DNA from: Hemibagrus wyckioides
Lineage: Eukaryota; Chordata; Actinopteri; Siluriformes; Bagridae
Direction of reading: 5' to 3'
NCBI RefSeq assembly: GCF_019097595.1
Contig: NC_080720.1
Location: 17,204,352-17,268,351, forward strand
DNA length: 64,000 bases
Within the stretch, counting starts at the first letter, position 1. Each line of letters starts with the position of its first letter. The translations under genes and the position numbers were made by a program. Positions 37,236 to 49,399 of the stretch are shown in pieces. Below the pieces are notes generated by a model. That model saw only the letters and a list, made by a program, of their open reading frames with translations, made no database searches and was not told the DNA's origin.

Positions 37236-37966
37236 GTTCGACCTCCTTCATTCCCTCACACTCCTTGACACAACTACTGAGAGAGGAAAATGCTGACTGA
37301 AAAACACATTTCTCTCTCTGCTGAATACCAGGCTGTTTGATCCCTGTTCTTCCTTTTTTCCTGCGTGTGTACATAGGTAGAAAAAGGTGGGATTGCTGTA
37401 TTTAGAGATTTCCGACATTGTTTCATATGTACATGAGAAAATATTTTACTTTTTTTAATCTTTGTATCTGTTACCTTGTCTTGATTGTATTTTACAGGCA
37501 AAATTATTTTTATAATGATCATTCCTGTTGTCCACCAGCATACTTTTATCAAGGCCTAAAAACAAGGCCTTAAATGCTTTAAGTTGACATACTGAATTCC
37601 ATGCAACTATCTCTCTTTTATTCATGTCACAGCGTTAGGATTGGGCCTTTTTTACTCGGTGCAATTTTAATCAATGAATGGATGTGGAATTGGCTTTTAA
37701 GAGGAAAGAATAGGGAAAAGGTTTAATTGCGGTTTACTGTGTCCCTAATGGAATCTCCATTTTTAGACCTGTCATTTCTGTAAAATCAAATAGACATTAT
37801 ATTTATTTTACAAATGATTTTATATATTACAGGGGTCAAGGGGATGATTCTGAGCTCTGTTTACTATATAGATTGGCCCTTAGGTAGATCCGTGTGTGTG
37901 TGAGTGTGTGTGTGTGTGTGTGTATGCTTTCAGCTTTAAATCCACCACACCCCTCAACTGGTGAAC

Positions 37967-37972
37967 AATAAA
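37967..37972 (+). terminator. Poly(A) signal AATAAA (proximal)
   Basis: A canonical hexamer 732 bases after the slc2a1 stop, followed by T/GT-rich sequence. It is the most likely main cleavage signal, but cleavage itself cannot be seen. Confidence 0.5.
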
Positions 37973-39087
37973 TGCTTTAGTCCTATGTATGTTAAAATGA
38001 TGAATGTATTTACATTTTGTTCTTTGAATCTTCCTAAACAACCTTTAAGTTGCACTCACAGCAAAAAACATTTCTAAATTACTAACTTTCCCTAATCATG
38101 CAAACATGACAGTATATCATGAATACTGTATTGCAGTACAGGAGAATGCACAGAAACTCTGTGCATCACATCACCACACGCAGTACTAATGACTCCACAC
38201 TGCAGAAGCGTCTCTATAAGGTTATATTATTCAGGGTAAATGTTAAGGCAATACAGGCAAGTAGACATGCACACATACGTCAGTTCATCACCATGAAAGC
38301 ACGACATTTTAAACCAGCACCAGCATGCTGACAGTTTTATAATTCCTATTTTATGTGTTAAGTTAAAAAAGAGACTAGTCTTGATTCAGATAAGAGTCTG
38401 AGGCTTTCATCTTCATCAGTCATGTCTCCTCTCCTCTCATTCACACCTAACACCTGTGTTTTGTGTGTGCGAGTTCGTTATAAAGTAAAAAGCAGTCTGA
38501 TGAAGGAAGACTGGCACATTGATGTTTTGCACACGTCTCACGTCTGTGAGCAAGGCAGATGATTTTAGACATGAAAAATCTGACTTACAGTTTGAACAGT
38601 GAAGTGTCAGGGTGCAGGGTACAGTTTGAGTGCTTTCAAGACAGTTTGCAAACGCATTCCAGAGCGTGTATGTGCGTGGGTGTGTGTATGTGTGTTGGGG
38701 GGGTTGTCCTGTTGCACCATGTCAGCATATCATGGGTTGGCCTTAAAAGGTGGCCTTTGTGATGAACACTGTGTATTGCAAGCCTCCTTGTGCCTGAATG
38801 TGAACCAGCGTATTTCATAATTGACACAAGGTGAACTTATCATTGCCTTAACACAGAAAACAGCCAACGCAATGGCTGTAACAAAAAAAAACATTTCTGT
38901 ATTTCCAAAGCCTTATGTGTTTGTTTGTTTTTTTACAACTCTTATTTTCCAGATAATAGATTGTTGTCTTGTAATACTGTAAAGATAATGGAAATGCTAA
39001 CTTGTATAGTTTTAATAGTAAATAGTATCATATTTATTAGATGCCTAATTTATTTAGTTTTTGGATTTTAGTATCTTGTTTAATATC

Positions 39088-39093
39088 AATAAA
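39088..39093 (+). terminator. Poly(A) signal AATAAA (distal)
   Basis: A second canonical hexamer, followed by an A-rich stretch. It would give a longer 3' UTR if the proximal signal is skipped. Confidence 0.3.
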
Positions 39094-39353
39094 ATGAAAA
39101 AAAAACAACAACAACAGTCTCACTTCTTTCTTTAAGCTGCTTTGGAGTATTAGAGCCGCCTGCAGTTCTTTACTCCAGCCACTTGGAGGCAGACTTTACC
39201 CAAATCATCTCTTAAGATAAACATTTCTACTAATTTTAACTTTCAGATAATTCTACAGTAACCATTAACAAAATCAGGTACAACAACCACATGTCTTGGA
39301 TGAAATCTGTGGAAAATATGCAGTCATTTTGAAAAAAGGGTTAAATTAATATA

Positions 39354-39895
39354 CAGTGCTTTACACCACTGCATCCGACGCTTTGCATTGCACTTGGTGA
39401 TGTATGGCTTGGATGCAGCTGCTCGGCCATGGAAACCCATTCCATGAAGCTCTCTGAGCACTGTTCTTGAGCTAATCTGAAGGCCACATGAAGTTTGGAG
39501 GTCTGTAGCGATCGACTCTGCAGAAAGTTGGCGACCTCTTCGCACTATGCGCCTCAGCCTCTGCTGACCCCGCTCCGTCAGTTTACGTGGCCTACCACTT
39601 CGTGGCTGAGTTGCTGTCATTCCCAAACACTTTCACAGTCAGCTGACAGTTGACTGTGGAATATTTAGGAGCGAGGAAATTTCACGACTGGATTTGTTGC
39701 ACAGGTGGCATCCTATCACAGTCCCACGCTGGAATTCACTGAGCTCCTGAGAGCGACCCATTCTTTCACAAATGTTTGTAAAAACAGTCTGCATGCCTAG
39801 GTGCTTGATTTTATACACCTGTGGCCATGGAAGTGATTGGAACACCTGATTCTGATTATTTGGATGGGTGAGCGAATACTTTTGGCAATATAGTG
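39354..39895 (-). mobile_element. Truncated copy of the intact Tc1 family
   Basis: About 540 bp nearly identical to the right part of 41193-42440. The right terminal repeat is complete (39868-39895, TA at 39896), but on the left only CA after a TA remains before it joins the middle of the transposase gene at gtgctttacacc. It therefore lacks one terminal repeat and the whole catalytic domain and cannot move as a normal substrate. Confidence 0.85.
39356..39845 (-). pseudogene. Tc1 transposase N-terminal fragment, broken
   Basis: It encodes only the DNA-binding half: the helix-turn-helix up to NIPQSTVS, then the GRPRKLT hook and second helix-turn-helix to [12 protein letters not shown], where the element ends. 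A 9-bp in-frame deletion near 39640 relative to the intact copy brings in TGA stops between the two halves, so no single protein is made. The catalytic aspartates and glutamate are absent. Confidence 0.85.
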
Positions 39896-39944
39896 TAGAT
39901 GAAGGGTTTTTGTCAAGACCGCCTACATGTTAAGAGTGAGTTAA

Positions 39945-40235
39945 GATTTTAGCCTTAAAAGGATCAAGTCAAAATCAAGTACAAATAAAAGTGAATCCAA
40001 ATAAAAACCATCAGGTTGCTTTTAGAGGCCATGCCTTTATTTTAACTAGCCTTGCTTTCATGCAGTTGTGGGTTGATATTGCAGTGATTAGACTGTGATA
40101 TTTTTAAAAGAAGGAATTACTTTTTCTCAAAGACAACCGTGTCCATATTTAGTGAGACCAATGACCAAAACAGAGTCCAATCTCCAAATTAAAATGCCAA
40201 AAACTCCAAGAACAAATCCGTGTCAGTACTGAAAA
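39945..40235. repeat. Degenerate repeat related to 2760-2960
   Basis: Shares aaaaaccatcaaat/aaaaaccatcaggt, aggccatgcctttatttt and gagtccaatctcc blocks with 2760-2960. No coding potential was seen. Confidence 0.3.
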
Positions 40236-41192
40236 CTGGCAACTCACTGTACCTTGTACAACCAAGTAACAAAGCGACTGAAGTTTGACATCGATTTCAT
40301 GACGCTGATCCGCAAAGCAGCGTCACTTAATTCCTAAATCATTAAGTGACTTAATCAAGTTAGCTAGTCTGTCCACTGAATTACGTCTAAAGTATTCTTA
40401 ATTATCACATTAGCCTAAATGCATACTCTGAAAATGAAGCAGCCAGCATTTCATTTCCAAACCCAGCATCAGCTCATCAACAACTCTGGGAAAATCACTG
40501 GGCTTCAGCTTACAACCTTGGAGGAGATTTACTATTTCCACTCATGTTTGAGGAGTACTAGTATGATCTGATAAGTGCACTCCTTTACACTCCAGCAGAT
40601 ATTACAGGAGCAGTTATCACTGCTCTGAATCAACCTTTCACTAAATCCCTCTACACTCTGAACTGGAAATTTCCTCAGGCACATTCCATACACTTTTGCA
40701 CCATATTTGCACAGTACACACACCAGTAAAGATAAGTACATAGTAGCAGCCTACAGCAGTCTCTTACCACTCCTGAGAGCTCTTATCAACAGTTGCACTA
40801 TAGACCATTCTCCATTCTCATGACCATTAAAAATTACTGTGTTGCTATTATTATTTACTATTGTACTATTGCACCAATGTACATTCAGCTGGCCTCTGCA
40901 AGCTATATAAATGTTAGGATTATACACAGATCAGGCAAAACATCATGAGCAGTGCCAGGTGACGTGAATAACTCTGCTTATCTCCTCATCATGGTTAGCG
41001 GGTGGGATATATTAGGCAGCAAGTGAACATTCTGTCCTCAAAGTTGATGTGTTAGAAGCAGGAAAAATGGACAAGCGTAAGGATTTGAGTGAGTTTGACA
41101 AGGGCCAAATTGTGATGACTAGATGACTGGATCAGAGCATCTCCAAAACTGCAGCTCTTGTGGGGTGTTCCTGGTCTGCAGTGGTCAGTATA

Positions 41193-42440
41193 CACTATAT
41201 TGCCAAAAGTATTCGCTCACCTGCCTTGACTCGCATATGAACTTAAGTGACATCCCATTCCTAATCCATAGGGTTCAATATGACATCGGTCCACCCTTTG
41301 CAGCTATAACAGCTTCAACTCTTCTGGGAAGGCTGTCCACAAGGTTTAGGAGTGTGTTTATGGGAATTTTTGTCCATTCTTCCAGAAGCGCATTTGTGAG
41401 GTCACACACTGATGTTGGACGAGAAGGCCTGGCTCTCAGTCTCCGCTCTAATTCATCCCAAAGGTGTTCTATCGGGTTGAGGTCAGGACTCTGTGCAGGC
41501 CAGTCAAGTTCATCCACACCAGACTCTGTCATCCATGTCTTTATGGACCTTGCTTTGTGCACTGGTGCACAGTCATGTTGGAAGAGGAAGGGGCCAGCTC
41601 CAAACTGTTCCCACAAAGTTGGGAGCATGGAATTGTCCAAAATGTCTTGGTATGCTGAAGCATTCAGAATTCCTTTCACTGGAACTAAGGGGCCAAGCCC
41701 AGCTCCTGAAAAACAACCCCACACCATAATCTCCCCTCCACCAAACTTTACACTTGGCACAATGCAGTCAGACAAGTACCGTTCTCCTGGCAACCGCCAA
41801 ACCCAGACTCGTCCATCAGATTGCCAGATGGAGAAGCGCGATTCGTCACTCCAGAGAACGCGTCTCCACTGCTCTAGAGTCCAGTGGCGGCGTGCTTTAC
41901 ACCACTGCATCCGACGCTTTGCATTGCACTTGGTGATGTATGGCTTGGATGCAGCTGCTCGGCCATGGAAACACATTCCATGAAGCTCTCTGAGCACTGT
42001 TCTTGAGCTAATCTGAAGGCCACATGAAGTTTGGAGGTCTGTAGCGATCGACTCTGCAGAAAGTTGGCGACCTCTTCGCCTGATGTGCCTCAGCATCCGC
42101 TGACCCCGCTCCGTCAGTTTACGTGGCCTACCACTTCGTGGCTGAGTTGCTGTCGTTCCCAAACACTTCCACGTTCTTATAATACAGCTGACAGTTGACT
42201 GTGGAATATTTAGGAGCGAGGAAATTTCACGACTGGATTTGTTGCACAGGTGGCATCCTATCACAGTTCCACGCTGGAATTCACTGAGCTCCTGAGAGCG
42301 ACCCATTCTTTCACAAATGTTTGTAAAAACAGTCTGCATGCCTAGGTGCTTGATTTTATACACCTGTGGCCATGGAAGTGATTGGAACACCTGATTCTGA
42401 TTATTTGGATGGGTGAGCGAATACTTTTGGCAATATAGTG
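41193..42440 (-). mobile_element. Full-length Tc1-like transposon, nested in an older Tc1-like element
   Basis: The terminal inverted repeats begin CACTATATTGCCAAAAGTAT and are identical for 29 bp (41193-41221 and 42412-42440). They are flanked by TA at 41191-41192 and 42441-42442. The 1248-bp element carries one uninterrupted transposase frame on the minus strand. It interrupts another Tc1-like element. Placing the target TA as above makes the host sequence realign to the 55-kb copy with no length change and one mismatch. The intact repeats and frame suggest a recent insertion. Confidence 0.93.
41275..42306 (-). CDS. Tc1-like DD34E transposase, intact
   Basis: This cut-and-paste transposase binds the terminal repeats and moves the element into TA sites. 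The frame opens at 42390 (371 residues), but the family-typical start is the methionine of [10 protein letters not shown] at 42306, giving 343 residues, the usual Tc1 size. In the 371-residue numbering it has N-terminal paired-like helix-turn-helix segments (about 30-75 and 95-140), the GRPR hook at 87-90, and a catalytic triad D182 (WSDES), D273 (FQHDCAPVH) and E308 ([10 protein letters not shown]), with exactly 34 residues between the last two. The glycine-rich box ([10 protein letters not shown]) is present at 216-225. No stop or frameshift is visible, so it could encode active protein. Transcription is unknown. Confidence 0.92.
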   Translation of the reverse strand: MGRSQELSEFQRGTVIGCHLCNKSSREISSLLNIPQSTVSCIIRTWKCLGTTATQPRSGRPRKLTERGQRMLRHIRRRGRQLSAESIATDLQTSCGLQISSRTVLRELHGMCFHGRAAASKPYITKCNAKRRMQWCKARRHWTLEQWRRVLWSDESRFSIWQSDGRVWVWRLPGERYLSDCIVPSVKFGGGEIMVWGCFSGAGLGPLVPVKGILNASAYQDILDNSMLPTLWEQFGAGPFLFQHDCAPVHKARSIKTWMTESGVDELDWPAQSPDLNPIEHLWDELERRLRARPSRPTSVCDLTNALLEEWTKIPINTLLNLVDSLPRRVEAVIAAKGGPMSY

Positions 42441-42703
42441 TATATCAAAAGTGGTCCAAGGAAGGAACAGTGGTGAATCAGCGACAGGGTCATGGACAGC
42501 CAAGGCTTGTTAATGCACGGGGGGCAAAGGCTGGCCCGTGTGGTCCGGTCCAACTGCTTAGCCAAATTGCTGAAGAAGTTAATGCTGGTTCTGATAGAAA
42601 GGCTTCAGAATACACAGTGCATGATGGGTCAGGGTTGTTTTGGCAGCAAAAGAGGGATCACATTAAACACAACATGGTTATAATGTTATGCCTGGTCAGT
42701 GTA

Positions 42704-43977
42704 ATATATTATTATAATATATTATATATATTAACAGACTGTGATTTTTGGAATAATTGCTTGAAAAGTAACCCACAGCCCTGAGCATGTGTTTGCCTCA
42801 GACAGCAATCTGAATATTGATCTTTAACCAAGGTAAATAAAAAGATCAGGTCAATCAGAGATTACGGAATACAGCGGCTCATTACCCTCATCAGCACCAG
42901 GTACAACTCAGAGATTCAGAGATGTGTCTACAAAACAACTGACAAATCAATAACCATGTGATGTTCCTCTCGTAAAGAGATGTCTGATATGTAGCACAGC
43001 ACTGTAGATAGGAGAACAAGCAGATACAAAACAAAACACCATTACACAAATCTAATGAAAAACATCCAGTACAAGGTAAATACTATGTAATCTTCTGTTT
43101 CTTTCATCACAGGAAACTGAAGAGTTGGTAGCTGTTCTTCTTGAGGTGTGTCCGATGCAATTACTGAAGGAGACTCACTATCACAACCACCCAGTGCTGT
43201 CTCTGTCAGAGAAACTAACTGATAAATAAAGTGCCCCATCAGCTCTAATGCTGTCGGGAAACATCAGGGATGTTTAAAGCCTCCCACTCTCTATCGTTCT
43301 TTCTGGAAATAATGGAGAGAATTGGATTAACGTTTCACGAACCTTAGAAATGCAATGAGGAATAGATCAGACGCTGATCTATTTTGGTAGAAACGTTCTA
43401 GGAGCTAGCTGGGAAAGGCAACTTATATTTTAAAACATTTATTCAGAAGCACTATAAGGCTGTGAGAACATTAAGAACTACAGTATAATAGATTTAGGAT
43501 TATTCAGCCTTTCATGTCCTCTGTGAGCTATTAGTATTTATAGAAGGAGAAAAATTATTTTCCTCAAGATTCACCTACTTATTTCCTTATTATTTGCATT
43601 TTAAAAGGGTAACAAAAAAGAACTTTTTTCAAAAGATTTTTTACCCAGATTATCCTTGTCAGGGTGGATCTGGAGTCTGCTGGTATAAGGCATGAGAAGT
43701 GGACTGGAAACTCTTTTTCCAGTCTTTTTCTCAATAAAACAAACCTGATTGTCACTAACAGTGTAGGTGTTTCCAGGAAAACCTGGTGTGTTGGTCTCTC
43801 TGATTGTGTGTGTGTGTCTGTGTGTGTGTGTGTGTGTATGTTTGAGAGCTTTGAACTCTTTTAACTTGTATTCTTGTCCATTGTATTTGAAGAGTTAATA
43901 CAGAATGAATGAAAAAATCGATAGGTTATGCTCACAAACCAGATTCATCATGAGATTAAGGACATAAACTAAGTTAA
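42704..43977. other. Gene-free stretch
   Basis: A GT tract at 43804-43838. No gene, and no transposon beyond the bordering elements. Confidence 0.5.
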
Positions 43978-44190
43978 GTAGTCTTTTTTTGTCACATATA
44001 CATTACTGCACAGAAAAATTCTTTCTTCACATATCCCATCCTTGAGGGTTGGGGTCAGAGTACAGGGTCAGCCATGATGCAGCGCCCCTGGAGCAGGGTG
44101 TGTTGGGGGCCTTGCTCAAGGGCCCAGAGGTGGCAGCTTTTCAGGTCAGCAACCCAGAGCCTTAACCACTTGTGCTATCACCGCCCACTT
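43978..44190 (-). repeat. SINE family shared with 60853-61066
   Basis: The reverse complement matches 60853-61066: gtggttaag...ctctgggt, ggcccttgagcaaggccc, ccctgctccaggggc, gaccccaac, gggatatgtgaagaa and tgcagtaatgtatatgtgac. The head is tRNA-like. Confidence 0.75.
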
Positions 44191-44248
44191 ACTAGGTGAA
44201 TACACCAGTTTACACATCTTCTACAGGGGCAAAAAACACTGCAGGGTG

Positions 44249-44388
44249 TGGTAGGTAGCTTAGTGGTTAGGGTGTTGGCCTACTGATTAGAAAGCCATCA
44301 GTCTGAATCCCACGTCCTCCAAGCTGCTCCTGTGCAAGGTGCTCAGTTGCACAAAATGAGGTAATAATGTAAGTTACTCTGGTTATAT
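44249..44388 (+). repeat. tRNA-derived SINE
   Basis: Box A tagcttagtgg, decayed box B agtctgaatccc, then cctccaagctgctcctgtgc and aatgtaagttactctgg, the same family as 4177-4353 but on the + strand and truncated before the tail end. Confidence 0.7.
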
Positions 44389-44671
44389 ACCATAAATGTT
44401 GTTTTTTATACAGTAAGTCTGAGGGAAAAGAATGCTTCATGTGGCAGTTATTATCTAGGTACTGTACCATGAATCTTTATCTAAAAACTCTAAATACACA
44501 AAGATGGAAAGTCTCTATAACATGGCAAAAGTATATGTGGTTTTCACAAAAGGAAAAAAAAGGATATGCATGGAATATTCCTTTGCCCCAAATGAAGTTA
44601 ATTGTTTAAGATTGACTTATTTTTCCTACCTGGGTGCAAAAAGTCAGCTAAGCTTATAGCTGCTTTTTCTT

Positions 44672-44882
44672 TCATCTTCAGTAACCGCTTTATCCTGATC
44701 AGTGATACAGAGGGACCGGACACCTATACCAAGAATACAGAGGCAGGAATACACCCATGCACACATATTTGCGCATTCATTCACACCCAGAGGCAAGTGA
44801 AAGTGGCAGATGTTGGGAGGTGGGAGGAAACCAGAAGACCTGAAGGAACCCCAGACAAACACCCACACAAACTTAAGATCTA
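44672..44882 (+). repeat. Teleost interspersed repeat (ttcatcttcagtaaccgc type)
   Basis: ttcatcttcagtaaccgctt, tatcctgatcag, ggcaggaatacacccatgc, ttcacacccagaggcaa and gggaggtgggaggaaacc are successive blocks of a common fish repeat. The 93-codon open frame over it is not a gene. Confidence 0.65.
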
Positions 44883-46225
44883 ATTCAGGACCTGGAGCTG
44901 TGACTGTGTTGTAGAACTGAAGAGTGAATTTCTTATAATTCTTCGCTTCAAAAATGCCACTGATAAAAAAAAAAAAAAAAAAAGCTGGAACAATAATACA
45001 ACTTATAACACTTAATTCCACCTTGAGTACTGATGGTAGCTCAGTCACATTTGCAGTGTGCATTTCTCATGTTTTTGTTTTTTGAGAAATACTGTGGCAA
45101 TATATTCCTGGGTGTTCCATAAAACAAAAAAGTTTAAAAATGTTTATATATTTAAGGTAAATGGTGATGTCAATCCCATTACTGCTCTCTGAGAATAGAA
45201 GCATCTAAAATTTTAACTCATTATTTTCAAGAACTAAAATTCTAGGTTATTTAAACAGAGGCAAAAAACCCAAGCCAACTGTGCCCTGAATAATTTTTAT
45301 ATCAGATACACAACATTAAAATAATTCATTTGTTTATACTGATTCCAGTGTTTGATAAGCTGTCAGGAGACTGGAGTGCCAGTGTACTGGTAAAATGGGT
45401 TATGACATGATACAGGGGATATATCCAGTTTGCATGCACAGGTGGCTATGAGCTTCCTTGCTTGTCGATTAGCCTTGTAGCTCCAGTGCTTAACTAAAGC
45501 AACAATGTTTAAATATCAACTTAATGCTTTATTGAGCACAAAATTTTGGGGCAGGATTTGCTCCAAAAGGCTTATATTGACCTTGATGACTTGTAGAATT
45601 CAGCCATTTAGAAAAAAAGACCACTGATTTTCAAGACTTGGGTTGATTCCAGCAGTGCTATTGACAAATGCAAAGCCGTTAACAGACTGCAAGCCTGAAT
45701 TGCCGGAGGCTCCATATGGAGATTTCTGCACTCATTTTGCTTCAGCAATCCAATGTCTCTGATTCTGGGTAAAAAAATATCTACTGTAAGCTTCCTGCTC
45801 CGCTAAGTATCCAGAGAAAGCAAACAAGCATGGTGGAGTGAACATCCATGGATCACTGGATAAAAGGAAGAGAGCGGAGAGCAGCACAGACTGTAATGAT
45901 TTCAGGGTTGGAGGGAAAAGAATTGGAGGCAAAAAATAAGGAGGCTAAAATGGGACTGAAAGAGAGAGAACAGAAAAAGAGAGATTCCTTATTGGTCCCT
46001 GAGGTGGAATGGTGTACGGGAATGATGCTCAGCCTTTTCTTTCCTCTCTTTGAGTTTCTCCTCCTTAAATATGACATCATCCAGACAATAATAGAGCAGG
46101 TTCAGTTTATTAAATGAAAAATAAGAATTTAGTAAATGTTCTTTGAGAAAGTATATGTACAGTAGTTCAGTGTACAGACTTACACATTTATAGTTTATAA
46201 TCAGCTTTATTCACTTTACATACAG

Positions 46226-46307
<82 letters not shown>

Positions 46308-46308
46308 A
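46226..46308 (+). repeat. (TATC)n microsatellite
   Basis: An uninterrupted tetranucleotide run of about 20 units, likely length-variable. Confidence 0.97.
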
Positions 46309-46439
46309 TAATAATAAGATGAACAAGAAACAACTTTTTTAAGATTAAATTCATTAAATGTATGTTATATGCATTGTAGGAAATGATTACTTGCCCGGTT
46401 AAATTAGTGTTGGTGGAACAATAGTTTCAGTGGGTAGCG

Positions 46440-46640
46440 TTTCTAGATTTCCTCTGGGTTCTCTGGTTTTCTCCCCCTCCACAAACATGCCTATAGGTGG
46501 ACTGGGTGATAGTGCCCAACAATATTTAGACACTCTCATCCAGGGAGTATTCCTACCTAGCACTCTGTGTTCATAGGGTAGGCTCTAGATCCACTCTGAC
46601 CTTGACCTGGATAAAGTATGGTTACTGAAGCGAGTGAGTA
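46440..46640 (-). repeat. Relic of the same interspersed repeat class
   Basis: ctctggttttctccccctcc, acaaacatgcctataggtgg and tagatccactctgaccttga are blocks of the fish repeats also seen at 35655, 44672 and 56870. It is strongly decayed. Confidence 0.5.
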
Positions 46641-47989
46641 AATCAGTGTTGATTTAAATGTGTATTTTCATAGCAAATGATCAGATCTTCATGCTGATGG
46701 ACTTGAATCCCATCTAGGGTCAGCTTAACAGCCAATCTTCCTAGATCGGATTTACTGTGACCCTGACCAGGATAAAACAGGGAGCGGAGATAAATGAATG
46801 AATCACGTTTTGACTGTGCCATCTCTGTGTCCAGGAATTACCATGATAACTTAGGTGCGATCACAATGTATGTGTCTGCTCTCCTGATTCAACTGTCCAT
46901 CTGCTTATGCACGCACACACACACACACACACACAGTTATGTAGTTATCTGTTACCAGTTTAAACCAGAAATACATTTCTTCTTGAACATACATGGGAAT
47001 GATTCTGTGGGAAAAAGGGTGCAAGCAATCAGGACGAAACAGAAAGAAAAAAAAAATCGCACTAATGAGCGAGTGCTGCTCCTGAGACTATTAGATGAAA
47101 CTCGATTGATCCTGAGAGTCCACTGCCAAATGGATGAAACTCTACACTCACTGGGAAATGGAAGCTTTGTGATTGAGTTCATGTGTTTGTAATAGTATAC
47201 AGCATATGTGTGCATTCATGCATTTATATACATTTTGCTGAGAGAGAGAGAGAGAGAGAGAGAGCCTCTAATTCAATGGTGTTTCTCATAACAAGCATAA
47301 GCTACTCAGAACATTTCAGCATTTATACATGAATTACATATTTCACACTTTTTATCTGTCTATAGTTACATAAAAGTTGCATATTATCTATGAGACAATT
47401 CTGTTTCTGTTATGACTTCTGTTGTAGCAGCTCTAAAAAGTCATTTTCCTCATGCTACCAAGGAACTGCAAAGCTATTAGTGAAGAAAACTGAGAAAACA
47501 CTGACACTGGAGACTCTATCAGTAAATAAATAAATGCCTCCTTTAAAAAAAACCCTTGGCATATCAAATTAATTATAGTAAGTAAATAGTTTCAGACTGA
47601 AACTAAACAAGATAAACAAACCAGATTATTATGTGATAATAAACATATTGTCTAGTCTTTCGACCATAAATTTCTGATTGATGGAGTATATCTGTGATGG
47701 CCGTCTTTCCACCAGGTTCTCCCAACTCTTTAGAGTGGCTACTGTGTTCTTGGTCACCTCCCTAGTCCCAGCCTCAGGCATCACAACTGGCTGAACATCT
47801 GATGCATATGGCACACAAAATTGGAAATTCTGAAGAAGTTTCAAAGTCATGATCTGATATGTTGTATTCTGTAGACTCTCTGGGAGACAAGTGCTTCCTT
47901 GCAAACTCTAGCATTAGAAATAGTGTTATACCTTTGTTCAAATCTGTTGTTGTCTTTCAGCTGCTCCCTTGGTCCATATGTTTCGATTT

Positions 47990-48160
47990 GGCACAGGTTT
48001 TACGCCAGATGCCCTTCCTGACACAACCCTCCCATTTTATCCGGGCTTGGGACCGGCACTGAGAGTTAACTCTTCAATGGCTGGGTTAGCTCCCCTCGTG
48101 GGAAGCAAACCCATGGCAATAAGAGCAGGGGGATCCTGCTGCCAGACCACAAGGAGGCCT
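47990..48160 (-). repeat. Repeat shared with the 5' end of the LINE
   Basis: Sequence such as gccagatgcccttcctgac and gggcttgggaccggcac matches 12866-12930, the 5' leader of the LINE copy at 10115. It then continues further (through ggcaataagagcaggggg) than that copy does. It is probably a leader fragment of a related element or a SINE sharing it. Confidence 0.6.
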
Positions 48161-49399
48161 CTTGGTTTAAATCTGTTACGGAATATAATTAGATTGCAGA
48201 ATCCTACACCGAGTTCCTTGGACTGCATGAATTGGATTGACATGCAGCATGAATTTTTGGACCTTATATGCCTTTCTTATCTTCGCAGGTAGACTTCATT
48301 CAAGGCCAAAGCAAACAGGATGCACCGGAGCTCAATTTGGAGTGTAAATCATCAGAGTATTCTCTCAGCAAATTTGTTAAAGAATTACCTAATGTAAATC
48401 TCTTTTTTGCACAATCAAAAAAAAATTCCCAGTGTGTCATTAGACTGTAGATTCTATAAATACGTATTCTTGTTTGTAGGACACAATGTTCTATGCGTGG
48501 CTTCATCTCAGAAAATATGCGTGACTCATCTTAACATCATCATTCCGTTGGAGTGCACTCCTCCTCTCTTTCTCTGTTTATCAGTCTCTCTCCCTCACAC
48601 TCATTCTTTCTCTGTTTTCCCACAGTGAGGGCTTGTGAAAAATCAGGCCACGATGAGTTCTAAAGCACCACAGTCTCGAACCTGAGCTATAGTTCTTCCA
48701 GAGCCTTTTCATTAGCTCAGTTAGCTCATTATAAAACCTGAGTGGTTCTTACAGTATGCTCTTGCAGTGTGTTCTGAGTCATGTTACTGGGTGCTGTGTA
48801 GCCCGCACTTTAGCAATCTAAACTTTTTAATATGCACTCTTTTCAAATTTTCAAAAGAAAACTATGGAAGAACATATAAATAGGAATATAAATGAATATA
48901 AAATAAGTGATAAGGAAATATTCTGCTGTTCTACTTTGCAATTTCGTTTAATTTCGTTTCGTTTAGTTTCGTTTTCGTTTAGTTTTCATTTGTATAGATG
49001 TAAGTCATCTAAATTCTTTGAAAACATTTCATACTTCATACTCATGTTTTTCCAGATAGTCTTTAAGTATGCCTATGACAAACTTTCCCTTATGTATGAA
49101 GCTTTTTGGGACACCCTGTATATATAATTATGAAAGAAGCTTTGGTGAACTATATTTAAGATGTGTCAGGCTACAGTCTAGCTTTCTGGGGCTTGTGTTT
49201 TACATAACATCAGTGAACCCAGCAATCTGCTAATACGAAACCTATGATAATATAGGCTATAAGGCACTTGATTCCATTGATTCATGCATTCATGTAATCA
49301 TTTGGCCCTAGTTAAGGGTACAGCGACTCCAGAGTAGGATGCCTACTGCAGGACAATGGCAGAAGATTGCAGACATCTGACCATCACACCCATATTTGC

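Larger units (their letters stand above)
37236..39093 (+). other. slc2a1: slc2a1 3' UTR (extent uncertain)
   Basis: AT-rich non-coding sequence after the stop, with a GT tract at 37891-37922. The first good poly(A) signal is at 37967, giving a 3' UTR of about 750 bases; a second at 39088 would extend it to about 1.87 kb. No other gene is seen here. Confidence 0.5.
40925..42701 (+). mobile_element. Internally deleted Tc1-like element, split by the nested Tc1
   Basis: The left end CACAGATCAGGCAAAAC (40925) and right end ...GCCTGGTCAGTG (42701) are terminal repeats of the same family as 55085-56295, flanked by TA at 40923-40924 and 42702-42703. The 40925-41190 part matches that copy from the repeat through the transposase N-terminus ([16 protein letters not shown]...). 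After the nested element the match continues from 42443 to about 42622, then jumps to the 3' end, so most of the catalytic region was lost before or after nesting. It is non-autonomous. Confidence 0.85.
44889..49399. other. Gene-free stretch with simple repeats
   Basis: A poly-A run at 44968-44985, the (TATC)n tract, a CA run at 46912-46936, a GA run at 47241-47264 and the LINE-leader-like repeat at 47990. No exon is recognised. Confidence 0.5.

Noticed and set aside
41123..41983. 286-codon plus-strand frame
   Set aside because: Antisense shadow of the Tc1 transposase, and it crosses the element boundary.
44602..44883. 93-codon frame
   Set aside because: Lies over a common fish interspersed repeat, so not a gene.
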